64,000 bases of DNA from Arsukibacterium sp. UBA5043 (GTDB taxonomy: Bacteria; Pseudomonadota; Gammaproteobacteria; Enterobacterales; Alteromonadaceae), in assembly GCA_002415085.1 (NCBI GenBank), contig DIBV01000017.1, positions 423,818-487,817 on the forward strand, given 5' to 3'. The notes below the pieces were generated by a model, which was not told the DNA's origin, did no database searches, and was given only the letters and a program-made list of their open reading frames with translations. The first letter of the stretch is position 1, and each line of letters starts with the position of its first letter. The position numbers were made by a program, and so were the translations under genes. Shown here in pieces: positions 8,901 to 18,970 of the stretch.

Positions 8901-10133
8901 TTAACGAATATAATCAAACAATGAGGTATTGGTTATGCTACTGAAGGTCTGTTGCACCGCCTGCAGTGCGGTCTCTTCTTTGGTCAGGTCGGCAATCACT
9001 TTGGAAAAGTCCACTTCGGCCAGATCAGCCTGATACTGTTTCGCCAGAATTTCCAGATCGGCATTAGAACCATTAATACTATCGAGCACGTTGATCCGCC
9101 CACCGATCGAAGAACGGGTAGCGGCAACACTGGTCGATGCCGCGTCAATTTCGCCGATTGCTTTGGCAATTTTACTTTGATATGCGTCATCTGTTGGCCC
9201 GGGCACCCGCAAGGCGGTCATCAGCTCCGAGATGCTGTTTAAAATATTGGTTTTTTCAGGAGCAGGTAAATCAAAATCAACCTGTCCCGCACCCGCGGGG
9301 CCAGAAATGGTAATTTCCAGCCCATTAAACAAAATAGGCGCGCCTGAGGTATAGGCGCCCGTCACCGGTGGAACCAAGGCTACCCCACCGCGGGTTATTT
9401 CATAATTACTTGGTGCGGTAAGCACCACATTAAACGTATTGTCTGTGGGGTTGAGTTTATCGTAATTGTTACGATAAAAGTTATTAAACTGAGCCTGATT
9501 AGCCACGCTTACAGCCGCACTGGTTGGCCCTGGCACAGAGATTACCGCAGCGCCCGGCTGCGGCGTGACCTGCACGCTATCAAACACTTTTTTTCCGCTG
9601 TCATTTACCGGTAACACCACTCCGGGGGAGACCTGCAACGATTTTTGACCATCGTCGCCGTTAAACACATATTTGCCGGTGCTGGCATCAAGTGAAAACG
9701 CTTTCACACTATCCTGAAAACCTGAAAACAGAAACCCGCCTTCAACATTACGGCTATTCATCAGATCAAGCAATTGCTGCTGAATGCCTTCCAGCTCACC
9801 AGCAACCGCTTCGCGCTCAGCTTCAGAATAAGAGCCGTTGCCTGCGGATAATGCCAATAATCTGGCACGGTCCATTGCCGTTCTGGCAGAGGTCAGCACC
9901 GTTTCTTCCACTCCGAGATTGTTTTTAACGGCAATACCATTTTGCTCAAACTGGGTTAACTGCGACAGGTTTTGCCCCACACCCAGCACCTTGGCACTGC
10001 CCGAAGGGTCATCTGCGGGGGTCAGAATTTTGGTTTGCTTGATCATTTGATCCTGCGCTTTAAGCAGGCGGCGCTGGGTATCCAGAATGCCATTTAAGCC
10101 CTGGTTGAATTTAGTATTAAATGAAATTCTCAT
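8901..10133 (-). CDS. flgL: FlgL, hook-filament junction protein (HAP3)
   Basis: This 410-residue protein has the flagellin-like N-terminus MRISFNTKFNQGLNGILDTQ, typical of FlgL, and the motif LTPADDPSGSAKVL. The C-terminal helix ends FSSITNTSLFDYIR. FlgL joins FlgK to the filament. It starts 2 bases after the flgK stop and is the last gene before a terminator. Length is at the upper end of the family, due to a longer central region. Confidence 0.93.
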   Translation of the reverse strand: MRISFNTKFNQGLNGILDTQRRLLKAQDQMIKQTKILTPADDPSGSAKVLGVGQNLSQLTQFEQNGIAVKNNLGVEETVLTSARTAMDRARLLALSAGNGSYSEAEREAVAGELEGIQQQLLDLMNSRNVEGGFLFSGFQDSVKAFSLDASTGKYVFNGDDGQKSLQVSPGVVLPVNDSGKKVFDSVQVTPQPGAAVISVPGPTSAAVSVANQAQFNNFYRNNYDKLNPTDNTFNVVLTAPSNYEITRGGVALVPPVTGAYTSGAPILFNGLEITISGPAGAGQVDFDLPAPEKTNILNSISELMTALRVPGPTDDAYQSKIAKAIGEIDAASTSVAATRSSIGGRINVLDSINGSNADLEILAKQYQADLAEVDFSKVIADLTKEETALQAVQQTFSSITNTSLFDYIR

Positions 10134-10135
10134 TG

Positions 10136-12166
10136 TTACCTCACAGCCTGCAGCAGGGTGTCAAAGATGGTTTGCGATGTCGAAATAATTTTAGACGCTG
10201 CTGCATAACTTTGTTGAAACCGGACCAAATTTGCAGCCTCTTCATCCAGGCTAACACCTGACAGCGATTCAAATAAGTTCTGAGTTTGTGAATATAATGC
10301 TTCAGCCGCAGCCTGGCCATTTCTGGCCTGGGCCGTTTTATCACCGACAAAGCTTACCATAGTGCCGTAAGCTTCATTAAAACTCATTTGGTTATCGGCA
10401 TTCGGGGTGGTTACCGCGTAGCGGCGCATGGTATCTTTTGTCTGCAATGCAGCAATTTGTAGGCCATTGCGGTTATCGTTAAAGCCACCCACGTTGTAAT
10501 CTATGGTAAAAACATCGCCTGTTTGTGGGGCGCCAGTAATATTAAAATCGAAACCGTAATTACCTAAACCTGCCTGGGCCATAATATTATTAAATTGGCC
10601 TGCAGGTAAAGCGGGAGTGATTCCTAGCGACGCACTGGTATTGTCAAAAACTTCAAACTGATTACCACCAAGGTAGGTTACCCGAAACGGCGCGCCATTT
10701 AACGCCGCAGGCGGACTGAACACTGATGATGCCGGATCGGTGCTGCTCACTACCAGCGCGTTTACTTCAGCATTACCCAGGTTATCCACCGCTTCACTGC
10801 TTCTGACCGGCGACGCTAAGGCAATGTCTTCGGCCCGATTGCTCAGTTGTGTTACCTGCCTGGCCGCATCAGCCAACGGCTTTAACAAAAACCGGTCGCC
10901 GTCAGCAAAGGCGCCTAGGCTGTCATTTAACGTTATCTGTAACCCATACAAATCATCATCCGGGCTGCTGGACGCATTAATCGTAGCAGGAAAACCGGCA
11001 ACGGTTTGGGTAATGGCAGAGTTAGCAATGGCGTTACCAAAGCTATCGACCGCCTCAACTGTGAAAGTATCAGGGCTGTTAAAGGTGACTAGAAAATCAT
11101 TGGGAGGCAACTGATAAGCTCTGCCTGGTTCAATAACGGCAGAAACAGCGCCAGCACCGGTATTTTCATTAAAGCTAAGCCCGTTAAAGGGCGGCAGTGC
11201 AAACAGATCTTTACCAATATCGCCGTTGCCCGTCATCCCCAGTTTATTCTGTTCATTTAACGAGTCGGCCATTGCCAGCGCTAACTGCCCCAACTGATTT
11301 TGAGTAGGAATAAGGGTCTCGTCACGAAAAGCCAGTAACGCGCCAAGCTGACCACCCAGTTGCTCATTACCCACTTGCCTTATAACCCCTGGTCTGGCGG
11401 TGCTTTGTAATTGTAATTCTTTGACATTGGGATCCGGGTTGCCCTGCAAACTTAAAATACCAAACTCACCATTTTCAATGACCAGCGATTGGCCTGTTGC
11501 CATAAACACCAGCTTTTCGCCGTTGGCTGCATCCAGCACTTTGATCTGAACTTTCTCCGCCAGCTGTCGAATCGCCTCATCCCGTTTATCATACAAATCC
11601 AGCGGCACCGGTTTTGAACTGCCAGTTCCATAGTTCGCAATATTTCTATTAAGATCTGCCACATTTTTAATCAAACTATTGGTAGCGCGTAAATCCAGTT
11701 CCAGTTGCTGATTAATGTAGGTTGACTGATCCAACACCAAATTTGAAAGGGTGCCAAAACGATCGAGCAATGATTCGCTACTACTTATAATAAGTAATCG
11801 GGTTGAGATTGAACTGGGATCATTATTGGCAGTTTGAAACTTCTGAAATAAATCATTTACTGCACTTGAAATACTATTGGCCGGATTAGAAAACAAGCCA
11901 TCAATCCGGTTAGCTTCAGACACATACTGATTGGCATAGGCAAGATTGGTGGTATCCCGGCGTAACTGCTGTAAAGTAAATTCGCTGACTAAGCGCTCAG
12001 TCGTCCCTTTGCCTACCCCTAAGCCCATTTGCTCAGCTTCAAACTCAGTACGCTGCCTGACATAACCCGGGGTATTTAAATTAGCGATATTATTACTTGT
12101 GGTATTAAGCAGCGTGGAGTTTGCCATCACAGCTGAACTACCAATTTTAAGTAAATTATCTGACAT
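10136..12166 (-). CDS. flgK: FlgK, hook-filament junction protein (HAP1)
   Basis: This is a 676-residue protein with the rod/hook signature LLNTTSNNIANLNTPGYVRQ at the N-terminus. The C-terminus has EEAANLVRFQQSYAAASKII and ends FDTLLQAVR. It forms the first junction ring on the hook. The start at ATG 12164-12166 is chosen because GGAG lies six bases upstream. An in-frame start at 12184 adds six residues and lacks such a site. It lies between flgJ and flgL in the same transcript. Confidence 0.94.
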   Translation of the reverse strand: MSDNLLKIGSSAVMANSTLLNTTSNNIANLNTPGYVRQRTEFEAEQMGLGVGKGTTERLVSEFTLQQLRRDTTNLAYANQYVSEANRIDGLFSNPANSISSAVNDLFQKFQTANNDPSSISTRLLIISSSESLLDRFGTLSNLVLDQSTYINQQLELDLRATNSLIKNVADLNRNIANYGTGSSKPVPLDLYDKRDEAIRQLAEKVQIKVLDAANGEKLVFMATGQSLVIENGEFGILSLQGNPDPNVKELQLQSTARPGVIRQVGNEQLGGQLGALLAFRDETLIPTQNQLGQLALAMADSLNEQNKLGMTGNGDIGKDLFALPPFNGLSFNENTGAGAVSAVIEPGRAYQLPPNDFLVTFNSPDTFTVEAVDSFGNAIANSAITQTVAGFPATINASSSPDDDLYGLQITLNDSLGAFADGDRFLLKPLADAARQVTQLSNRAEDIALASPVRSSEAVDNLGNAEVNALVVSSTDPASSVFSPPAALNGAPFRVTYLGGNQFEVFDNTSASLGITPALPAGQFNNIMAQAGLGNYGFDFNITGAPQTGDVFTIDYNVGGFNDNRNGLQIAALQTKDTMRRYAVTTPNADNQMSFNEAYGTMVSFVGDKTAQARNGQAAAEALYSQTQNLFESLSGVSLDEEAANLVRFQQSYAAASKIISTSQTIFDTLLQAVR

Positions 12167-12201
12167 AGGTTGCTCCGTTGCCACTTTTGTTGGCTAACAT
12201 G

Positions 12202-13296
12202 CTATTCATCGGCGCCATTGCTAAAATCTTGAGTGCGATTAACTTGAGTACGATTATCTTGAGCTGCTGCCAGCTCGTTGCGAACCAACTCAAAGGCCGG
12301 GCTTTGATACACGGCCATTATTTTTTTTGCATAAGCAGGATCGGTAGCGTAACCCGCGGCCTGTAATTCGTTAAAGTACGCAGCCGGCTCGGCAGCAACC
12401 TGCATTGCTTGCTGGTAGCGGGGGCTGTCGCTAATAAAGCTGGCATAGTCCTGCAAACTTTGTTCTGGCGAGCTGTAAGAACGAAAGCGGGCCTGCTCTT
12501 TTTGGGCAACGCCACCACGAAACTCCAGCGTATCAACTACTGCACTGTCACCCTGCCAATTGTTATTGGCCTTAATCCCAAACAAATTGAAACTATTCTC
12601 GCCCCTGGCAGTTTTAATCATGCGCTGACCCCAGCCGGTTTCCAATGCTGCCTGAGCGATCATTGCCATTGGATCCAAACCCAGTGCAGTAGCTGCTTGC
12701 TTTGCAGCAGGCAACAGTTTACGAACAAATTCTGCAGGAGAGCCAATTTTCCAGTCAGCCTGAGCCAGCGCTTGCGTCGTGGAGGCTTCAGGGGCAACTT
12801 TGGCCGGGCCCATTGCTGGTGGCTTCTGCGCTGGTAAGTCGGCAATAGCGTGCAGTGTCTGCCTCACAGTACTACTCAACTCAGTTTTATTTAGCGCTTT
12901 ATTGTTATCAGGCCGTTCAGGTAACGGGTTGAAACTGGCCGACCCTGGCATCTTAAGTTCTGCATCCTTATTAGCAGGATTGATACCCGAGGTAGGATCA
13001 AGCTGCGCAACAAGTAAATCGGCCAGGCCAAGCGCGCCTTTCTGAGCTAAATCGGTGGCCAACTGACTGTCATGCATATCCCGGTAAAACTCGGTGGTCT
13101 GACTGTTCATCATGCCTTCGGCTTCAAAGGCAGCATTCGCTTTTCGCATACTGCTTAACAGCATGCTCATAAAAATGGATTCAAACTGTTCGGCAGCCTG
13201 CCTCAAGCCGGCTTTTTCATCGGTTTTAGCCGCAGTTTTAATATTCTGCAGGCTATTTACATCATGATAAGAGACTTGAGTTTTGGTCAGGCTCAT
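12202..13296 (-). CDS. flgJ: FlgJ, rod-cap scaffold with peptidoglycan hydrolase domain
   Basis: This 364-residue protein has two domains. The N-terminal ~100 residues (AAEQFESIFMSMLLSSMRKA) are the rod-cap scaffold. Residues from about 180 onward are a GH73 glucosaminidase domain, with PAEFVRKLLPAAKQAATALG, IAQAALETGWGQRM (catalytic Glu in LETGWG) and NLFGIKANNNW. It opens a path for the rod through the cell wall. A poorly conserved linker joins the domains. It starts one base after the flgI stop codon. Confidence 0.94.
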   Translation of the reverse strand: MSLTKTQVSYHDVNSLQNIKTAAKTDEKAGLRQAAEQFESIFMSMLLSSMRKANAAFEAEGMMNSQTTEFYRDMHDSQLATDLAQKGALGLADLLVAQLDPTSGINPANKDAELKMPGSASFNPLPERPDNNKALNKTELSSTVRQTLHAIADLPAQKPPAMGPAKVAPEASTTQALAQADWKIGSPAEFVRKLLPAAKQAATALGLDPMAMIAQAALETGWGQRMIKTARGENSFNLFGIKANNNWQGDSAVVDTLEFRGGVAQKEQARFRSYSSPEQSLQDYASFISDSPRYQQAMQVAAEPAAYFNELQAAGYATDPAYAKKIMAVYQSPAFELVRNELAAAQDNRTQVNRTQDFSNGADE

Positions 13297-13297
13297 A

Positions 13298-14404
13298 TTA
13301 AATCACCACCAGCTCGCCATGAATGGCACCAGCTTCTTTCAGAGCTTCTAAAATGGCCATTAAATCACCTGGTGCGGCGCCAACCGCATTGACGGTGCGC
13401 ACTAAATCATCAAGCGTAACACCAGGATCAAATTTAAACATGCGGGAGTTTTCCCGGTTGACATCAATAATCGAATTTTCTTCAATGGCGGTAACCCCGT
13501 CGGCAAATGCATTGGGCTGCACCACTTCTGGATTTTCAGCAATGGTTACGGTTAAGCCACCGTGCGTGACTGCCGCCGGAAATAACCTGACATCTTTGCC
13601 AATGACAATAGTGCCAGTTCGGGAGTTGATAATTATCTTTGCCGAATGATCAGCAGGGGCAAATTCCAAATTCTCTAACGTTGACAGATACGAAACCCGT
13701 TGGGATAAATCGCGCGGCGCTCTTACCTGAACTGAGCTGGCATCCTTCGCATAAGCAGTGTCGGGCCCGATAAACTGATTAATCACATCAGTTAATCTTT
13801 TTGAAGTGGTAAAATCCGCTTCTTTTAAGTTAAACGTAATAAAATCACCATTGCCAAAGGGCGAGATAACCTCACGCTCTACCATGGCACCATTTGGAAT
13901 GCTGCCGACGGTTGGTGTGTTAACTAATATCCGCGAGCCATCCAGGCCTTCGGCACCTAAACCGCTGACAATCAAGCTACCCTGAGCAATGGCATAGACA
14001 TTGCCATCTAAACCGGTTAAAAACGTTTGCAATAAGGTACCACCGCGTAAGCTTTTGGCGCTGCCTACCGACGACACTGTTATATCAATGGTTTGGCCAG
14101 GCTTGGCAAAGGCAGGCAATTCGGCATGCACGGCTACCGCAGCTACGTTTTTAATCTGGCTGCGCTGACCTGCCGGTAAATTAATACCAAAATTGGCCAG
14201 CATGGTGCGAAAGCTTTGTTCGGTAAACGGGCTTTGCTCGCCAGTGCCAGGTAAACCAACCACCAGACCATAGCCCACCAACTGGTTCGAACGCACGCCT
14301 TCGATATCAGCAACATCTTTGATCCTGGCCGCGTTAGCCAGCCCTGGTGTCAGCGACAGGATCAACAGCAGTACCAGATACCCAGCCAGTTTGTTCCGGA
14401 ACAT
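13298..14404 (-). CDS. flgI: FlgI, flagellar P-ring protein
   Basis: This 368-residue periplasmic P-ring subunit has a cleavable signal peptide ([19 protein letters not shown], cut after ANA). [20 protein letters not shown] follows and is diagnostic. The C-terminal [20 protein letters not shown] is also typical. The start at 14402-14404 is preferred because AGGAG lies eight bases upstream. The frame also opens 11 codons earlier, which would put hydrophilic residues before the signal peptide. Confidence 0.95.
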   Translation of the reverse strand: MFRNKLAGYLVLLLILSLTPGLANAARIKDVADIEGVRSNQLVGYGLVVGLPGTGEQSPFTEQSFRTMLANFGINLPAGQRSQIKNVAAVAVHAELPAFAKPGQTIDITVSSVGSAKSLRGGTLLQTFLTGLDGNVYAIAQGSLIVSGLGAEGLDGSRILVNTPTVGSIPNGAMVEREVISPFGNGDFITFNLKEADFTTSKRLTDVINQFIGPDTAYAKDASSVQVRAPRDLSQRVSYLSTLENLEFAPADHSAKIIINSRTGTIVIGKDVRLFPAAVTHGGLTVTIAENPEVVQPNAFADGVTAIEENSIIDVNRENSRMFKFDPGVTLDDLVRTVNAVGAAPGDLMAILEALKEAGAIHGELVVI

Positions 14405-14495
14405 GGTTTTTACTCCTAAGTAGCCTGCAGTGTTCATTTATTAGTTCTCATACGGTTGCGCCTGACATGACCAATTGTTTAAAAAGGCCACTTTC

Positions 14496-15182
14496 TTAAA
14501 AAGGCCACAAGGGTCCATTGAAAAACCGGCTTAACCAACCCGGCGACTGACCATAATGGTGTGCGCCGGTGCCGCTGTATTCAATCCGGGCGTTAGCAAT
14601 CTTATTTGATTCAACAGTGTTATTAACATCTACATCCTGTGGCCGGATTATGCCGGTTAAACGAATATATTCCTTGCCGGTATTCAGGGTTAACCACTTC
14701 TCGCCGCGGATCACCAAATTACCATTGGCCATCACCTGCAGCACGTTAACCGAAATATCGCCCACCAGACTGTTACTCTGATCCGCTTTGGCATCACCTT
14801 TAAATTCAGCAGTAGAATTAGCGCCAAACTGCAATACATTGCCGGCGACGGACACAGCCCGACCACTGAGACCCACCATTGGGTCGACTGTGACGCTACT
14901 ATCTTTGCCAGTTTCGTGCTTCGCCTGCTTGGAAGCCTGAGTACGCTCACGCAGTACCACGGTAATAATGTCCCCTTCATTTCGGGCTTTATTATCGGTA
15001 TACAGACTGTTGGACTGGTGCTGTGCAAACAATGAGCCGGTTTTTAAAACCTGACGCGGTGCTGGTTCTGGCGGTATCGGCGAGTAATACGGATCATCAG
15101 CGAACGGCTGCTGTGTTGAGGCACAGGCCGTTAATAATAAGACCGCAGATAGCGCGGACAATACCAGCATAAAAGCACGCAT
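14496..15182 (-). CDS. flgH: FlgH, flagellar L-ring lipoprotein
   Basis: This 228-residue lipoprotein has signal peptide MRAFMLVLSALSAVLLLTAC and lipidated Cys at about residue 20. The motif GSLFAQHQSNSLYTDNKARN and the DVDVNNTVESNKIANARIEY segment define FlgH. The tail is GWLSRFFNGPLWPF. It forms the outer-membrane L ring around the rod. It is 11 bases from flgG and 91 bases before flgI. Confidence 0.95.
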   Translation of the reverse strand: MRAFMLVLSALSAVLLLTACASTQQPFADDPYYSPIPPEPAPRQVLKTGSLFAQHQSNSLYTDNKARNEGDIITVVLRERTQASKQAKHETGKDSSVTVDPMVGLSGRAVSVAGNVLQFGANSTAEFKGDAKADQSNSLVGDISVNVLQVMANGNLVIRGEKWLTLNTGKEYIRLTGIIRPQDVDVNNTVESNKIANARIEYSGTGAHHYGQSPGWLSRFFNGPLWPF

Positions 15183-15193
15183 AATGCCTCCAC

Positions 15194-15982
15194 TTATAAT
15201 TGCTGAATAGCAAAACCCAGCATCTGATCAACGGAAGAAATCACTTTCGAATTCATTTCATAAACCCGCTGTGATTCAATCAGGCTGACCAGCTCTTCAG
15301 TCACGTTAACGTTAGAGGTTTCCAGCGAGCCCTGCACAATAATGCCCAGACCTTCCAGACCAGGAATGCCCTGTACCGGATCGCCGCTAACGGCCGTTTC
15401 TTTAAACAGGTTTTGTCCCGTTGGCTCCAAACCAGCCGGATTAATAAAGTTAGTCACGGTGAGCTGGCCCAGCACGGCATTATCTACCTGACCGGCTAAC
15501 CGTACAGATACTTCACCATCCTGCGATACGGTAATACTGGTCGCATCAGGGGGGATAACAATATTAGGTTGCACCTGGAAACCGGCACCGGAAGTAACAA
15601 GATTGCCGTCGCCATCAACAGTGAACTGACCATTGCGGGTATAAGAAGTGGTGCCATCGGGCATTAATACTTCGAAAAAGCCATGGCCCTGAATCATCAT
15701 ATCCAAACTATTCTCAGTGGTAATCATATTGCCCTGAGTAAAGTTTTTCTGAGTCGCGACAACCTTGGTACCGGCACCAATCATCAAGCCATTTGGCAGT
15801 TCAGAGTTCTGTGAAGAACGACCACCCGGTTGGTTAACGTTCTGGTACAGTAAGTCTTCAAACACTGCCCGGCTTTTTTTAAAGCCTATCGTGCTGGCGT
15901 TGGCCAGGTTATTCGAAATAACCGAAATATCGCGCTGTTTTGCGTCTAAACCGGTTTTGCTTATCCACAGAGCTGGATGCAT
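15194..15982 (-). CDS. flgG: FlgG, distal rod protein
   Basis: This is a 262-residue protein starting MHPALWISKTGLDAKQRDIS, with VISNNLANASTIGFKKSRAV. It contains DMMIQGHGFFEVLMPDGTTS and the C-terminal VTEELVSLIESQRVYEMNSK. All are textbook features of the distal rod subunit. It follows flgF with a 37-base spacer and precedes flgH. Length is typical. Confidence 0.96.
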   Translation of the reverse strand: MHPALWISKTGLDAKQRDISVISNNLANASTIGFKKSRAVFEDLLYQNVNQPGGRSSQNSELPNGLMIGAGTKVVATQKNFTQGNMITTENSLDMMIQGHGFFEVLMPDGTTSYTRNGQFTVDGDGNLVTSGAGFQVQPNIVIPPDATSITVSQDGEVSVRLAGQVDNAVLGQLTVTNFINPAGLEPTGQNLFKETAVSGDPVQGIPGLEGLGIIVQGSLETSNVNVTEELVSLIESQRVYEMNSKVISSVDQMLGFAIQQL

Positions 15983-16019
15983 CTGCTACCTCCCGGGCTC
16001 TCGCCCATTAATCAGTTTA

Positions 16020-16766
16020 TTAGCCCATGATCCGCAGCAAGGCGTTCTGCTGGCGGTCCATCTCTTCGGCACTTTTCATCATTTTCACCTGCAATTCAAA
16101 CTGACGTTGCAGGCTTATCATATAGGTCATTTCGCCCACGGCATTGACGTTGCTGCCTTCATAGGCACCATGTAACAAGCTGACATTAATATCGGCTGCA
16201 GCAAGCTGGCCGTCTTTGCGCCGGAATAAACCGTCAGTGCCCTTAGTAAGGTCAGCATGTATCGGATTAACCAGCTTAATTCTGCCGACTTCTTCCAGCG
16301 CATTGGCCGGTGCGCCCTGAGGTAGCGCACTAATCGTGCCGTCCTGCCCTATTTCCAATTTAGCCAGCGGTACCGGCAGTTGTATTGGCCCGCCATCCCC
16401 TATTACCGCCCGGCCGTTAGCAGTTTCTAACATACCGGTGGGGCTTAACTGCAAATTTCCGGCACGGGTGTAGGCTTCATTGCCATCCGCATCCTGCACG
16501 GCAAACCAGCCATCACCCTGTATGGCAATATCCAGTTCACGTTCAGACATAATCATGGGGCCAGCGTCAAAGTTTTGACCTGGCTGCTCGGTCATAGCGA
16601 ATACTCTGCTGGGCAAGCCAGCGCCGTATGCCTGCATCGCTCTGGCCTGTTCAAAATCTGTTTTAAAACCAACGGTATTGCTGTTTGCCAGGTTGTTAGC
16701 CCGAACGCTGATGCCGTGCATGTTTTCTTTGGCACCACTCATGGCGATATATAGCAAATGGTCCAT
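16020..16766 (-). CDS. flgF: FlgF, proximal rod protein
   Basis: This 248-residue rod protein starts MDHLLYIAMSGAKENMHGIS and has VRANNLANSNTVGFKTDFEQ. The C-terminal AVGEMTYMISLQRQFELQVK helix is present. It is the first gene of a second rod/hook transcript: a terminator (16842-16869) and a sigma-54-like promoter (16800-16816) separate it from flgE. Confidence 0.95.
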   Translation of the reverse strand: MDHLLYIAMSGAKENMHGISVRANNLANSNTVGFKTDFEQARAMQAYGAGLPSRVFAMTEQPGQNFDAGPMIMSERELDIAIQGDGWFAVQDADGNEAYTRAGNLQLSPTGMLETANGRAVIGDGGPIQLPVPLAKLEIGQDGTISALPQGAPANALEEVGRIKLVNPIHADLTKGTDGLFRRKDGQLAAADINVSLLHGAYEGSNVNAVGEMTYMISLQRQFELQVKMMKSAEEMDRQQNALLRIMG

Positions 16767-16799
16767 AATGCGCTCCGATAATCATCTCTGTAACTATAA

Positions 16800-16816
16800 A
16801 GCAACTTTGATGCCAG
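16800..16816 (-). promoter_or_regulatory. Sigma-54 promoter of flgFGHIJKL
   Basis: The minus strand reads CTGGCATCAAAGTTGCT. GG and GC are 10 bases apart, matching the -24/-12 consensus TGGCAC-N5-TTGCW. It lies directly after the flgE terminator and 34 bases before flgF. Confidence 0.75.
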
Positions 16817-16841
16817 TTAGGCCTGATAGCAAACAGCGGAT

Positions 16842-16869
16842 AAAAAAACACCACCCGGAGGTGGTGTTT
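16842..16869 (-). terminator. Terminator after flgE
   Basis: A 10-bp stem (AAACACCACC with GGTGGTGTTT) with loop CGGA is followed by U residues on the minus strand. It lies 23 bases after the flgE stop and ends the flgBCDE unit. Confidence 0.85.
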
Positions 16870-16892
16870 CAGGACGTATAGACAGCAGCAGA

Positions 16893-18248
16893 TTAACGGA
16901 TCTGCAGCACGGTCTGTTGTAAGGTGCTGTTAACTTCCAGGGCGCGCGAGTTTGCCTGGAAATTTCGCTGGGCGCTGATCAAATCAACCAGTTCGGTCGT
17001 CAGGTTGACGTTTGACTGCTCCAACGCTGAAGCGTTTACCGCACCAAAGGTACCGGTATTGCCCTGGCCACCTATTGGCTCGCCCGAGGTTAAGCTTTGC
17101 TTCCACGACGTATTGCCTACTTGTTTTAACCCCTGCACATTGGCAAAACGTACCAGCGTAACCTGGGCTAAATAAGAAGAATCGCCATTACTGTAGGTCG
17201 CCAGCACCCGGCCAAATGAGTCAATATCAACCCCGGTCAGGTTACCCACTGTGGTACCATCCTGGCTTAAGTTATTCACATCAAAGCCCGAGGCATACTG
17301 GGTTGGTGTGCGGGTGCCGGAGGCATCACGAAAATTGACCACGATATCATTGGAGAATTGGGCACCATTTGTTAAATAACCATTTGCAGGATCGTTTAAT
17401 TCTGCAAATGGCAAAGTAATATCTGATACTGGCGCGGCGGGCACAAAGTTACCACTGGAATCAAACTCAATATTGTCGCCGACAAAATAAGAATCAGGAT
17501 TGCGTGTTGCTGGGGGTGTGGGTGCTGGAACAGTTGGGTTAGCAGTATTGTCATCCCAAACCACAAAAGTTTGCCATTCACTATTTGCTGGAGGCAAAGT
17601 ATCTAGTTTACGAAAATAAGTAGTAACGATATGAGACTCACCAAGACTGTCATAAACAGTAACTGAGGTTGAGTGGTTGTATGATGCCCGGTCGCTTGGG
17701 TCGAACGCTAATGCAGGTGCTGGCGGAACAACTCTGGAATCAAGATTCATGCTCAGAAAAATATTGTTGGTTGCTCTGGGCGCCCCGGCCGATGTCGGTA
17801 TAGCGATAGGCGAAGAGGTACTTAAACTGACTGAGCTGTTTTCACCGGTTACCGCATCAACATTAAACCCCTGCAGAAAGTTGCCGCGGTTATCGACAAT
17901 AAAGTTATCTTTATTCAGCTTAAAGGCGCCTGCCCGGGTATAAGTCAGGTCCTGTGACTGTAAATCAGGAGTTGTGGCAAAAAAGCCTTCACCGGTAATC
18001 GCCAGATCCAGCGAGTTATTGGTAAATTGCAAAGATCCCTGATTAAATTGCTGGGCAACCGTTGAGGTAGACACACCGTCACCGACTTTAGTACGCCCGG
18101 ATGAAAAAATAGACGTTGCATACACATCAGCAAACTCTGCCCGAGACTCTTTAAAGCCGGTCGTATTAACGTTCGCGATATTGTTAGCCGTGGTATCCAG
18201 ATCTTTCTGGGCTGCAGCCAGGCCGCTTAATGCTATTTGAAAACTCAT
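16893..18248 (-). CDS. flgE: FlgE, hook protein
   Basis: This 451-residue hook subunit starts MSFQIALSGLAAAQKDLDTT, with ANNIANVNTTGFKESRAEFA at the N-terminal coil. DLAITGEGFFATTPD and the C-terminal NLTTELVDLISAQRNFQANS are also present. GAGGTGATTT precedes the ATG. It is the last gene of the flgBCDE unit, 25 bases after flgD. Confidence 0.96.
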   Translation of the reverse strand: MSFQIALSGLAAAQKDLDTTANNIANVNTTGFKESRAEFADVYATSIFSSGRTKVGDGVSTSTVAQQFNQGSLQFTNNSLDLAITGEGFFATTPDLQSQDLTYTRAGAFKLNKDNFIVDNRGNFLQGFNVDAVTGENSSVSLSTSSPIAIPTSAGAPRATNNIFLSMNLDSRVVPPAPALAFDPSDRASYNHSTSVTVYDSLGESHIVTTYFRKLDTLPPANSEWQTFVVWDDNTANPTVPAPTPPATRNPDSYFVGDNIEFDSSGNFVPAAPVSDITLPFAELNDPANGYLTNGAQFSNDIVVNFRDASGTRTPTQYASGFDVNNLSQDGTTVGNLTGVDIDSFGRVLATYSNGDSSYLAQVTLVRFANVQGLKQVGNTSWKQSLTSGEPIGGQGNTGTFGAVNASALEQSNVNLTTELVDLISAQRNFQANSRALEVNSTLQQTVLQIR

Positions 18249-18273
18249 AAATCACCTCACCTTAAACGGTTGC

Positions 18274-18957
18274 TTAACCGTAAGAAACTTCAAGAACATC
18301 AGTTAATTTTACTGCCCCTAGCCCAACCAGGTTAAGGGTAATTCCATTGCCATTGCCTGCCAGGCTCACGCTGGATACCGGTGTAAATACATTAACGGGT
18401 ATCGATTGGTTTTCACCGGAAAAACTGGCTTCTACTTTAATTTTGTAAACACCCGGAGGCATTGGCTCTCCGTTGGCATCGGTGCCATCCCAGACAAATT
18501 CATTTTTACCTACCGCAGGATTACTTACATCAAAATTAGTAACCAGCTCACCATTCGCTTTCTCTATCCGCACCCGCATGTTATCTGCCGGCCGGTCCAG
18601 GTTAATATGGCCACGGGATAACGTTTCACCGGTAAATACAATTTCATCTGATTGGGTTAACACGCTTCGCCCTACTAAAGAGGATGCCTGCAAAGCTTGA
18701 TTTGAGGTCATGCTTTCGGCAAAACCCTTAAAGCTCTCATTTAACGAGCCAATACCATCTGCCATGGTAAAGTTAGTCATCTGAGCAATCATCTGATCGT
18801 TTTCTACCGGCTTTGTTGGGTCCTGATAAGCCAATTGCTGGGTTAACAGGGCAAAAAAATCAGACTGGGTTAAGGCACCGTCATTTTTATCCGGCACTTT
18901 CTTGCCGCCATCCCAGTACATGCCATCTAATGCCGGGTTATTGTTAATAGTACTCAT
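18274..18957 (-). CDS. flgD: FlgD, hook-cap scaffold
   Basis: This 227-residue hook-assembly scaffold has the N-terminal SQSDFFALLTQQLAYQDPTKP-like motif (here LTQSDFFALLTQQLAYQDPT) and PVENDQMIAQMTNF. A FlgD Ig-like C-terminal part contains FVWDGTDANGEPMPPGVYK. It caps the growing hook and is shed after completion. It lies between flgC and flgE. Confidence 0.95.
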   Translation of the reverse strand: MSTINNNPALDGMYWDGGKKVPDKNDGALTQSDFFALLTQQLAYQDPTKPVENDQMIAQMTNFTMADGIGSLNESFKGFAESMTSNQALQASSLVGRSVLTQSDEIVFTGETLSRGHINLDRPADNMRVRIEKANGELVTNFDVSNPAVGKNEFVWDGTDANGEPMPPGVYKIKVEASFSGENQSIPVNVFTPVSSVSLAGNGNGITLNLVGLGAVKLTDVLEVSYG

Positions 18958-18970
18958 TTGTTATTCCTTA

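Noticed and set aside
12409..12837. Plus-strand frame of 142 codons inside flgJ
   Set aside because: It is a shadow of flgJ, with no ribosome-binding site and unusual composition. Many similar plus-strand frames inside flagellar genes were left out.
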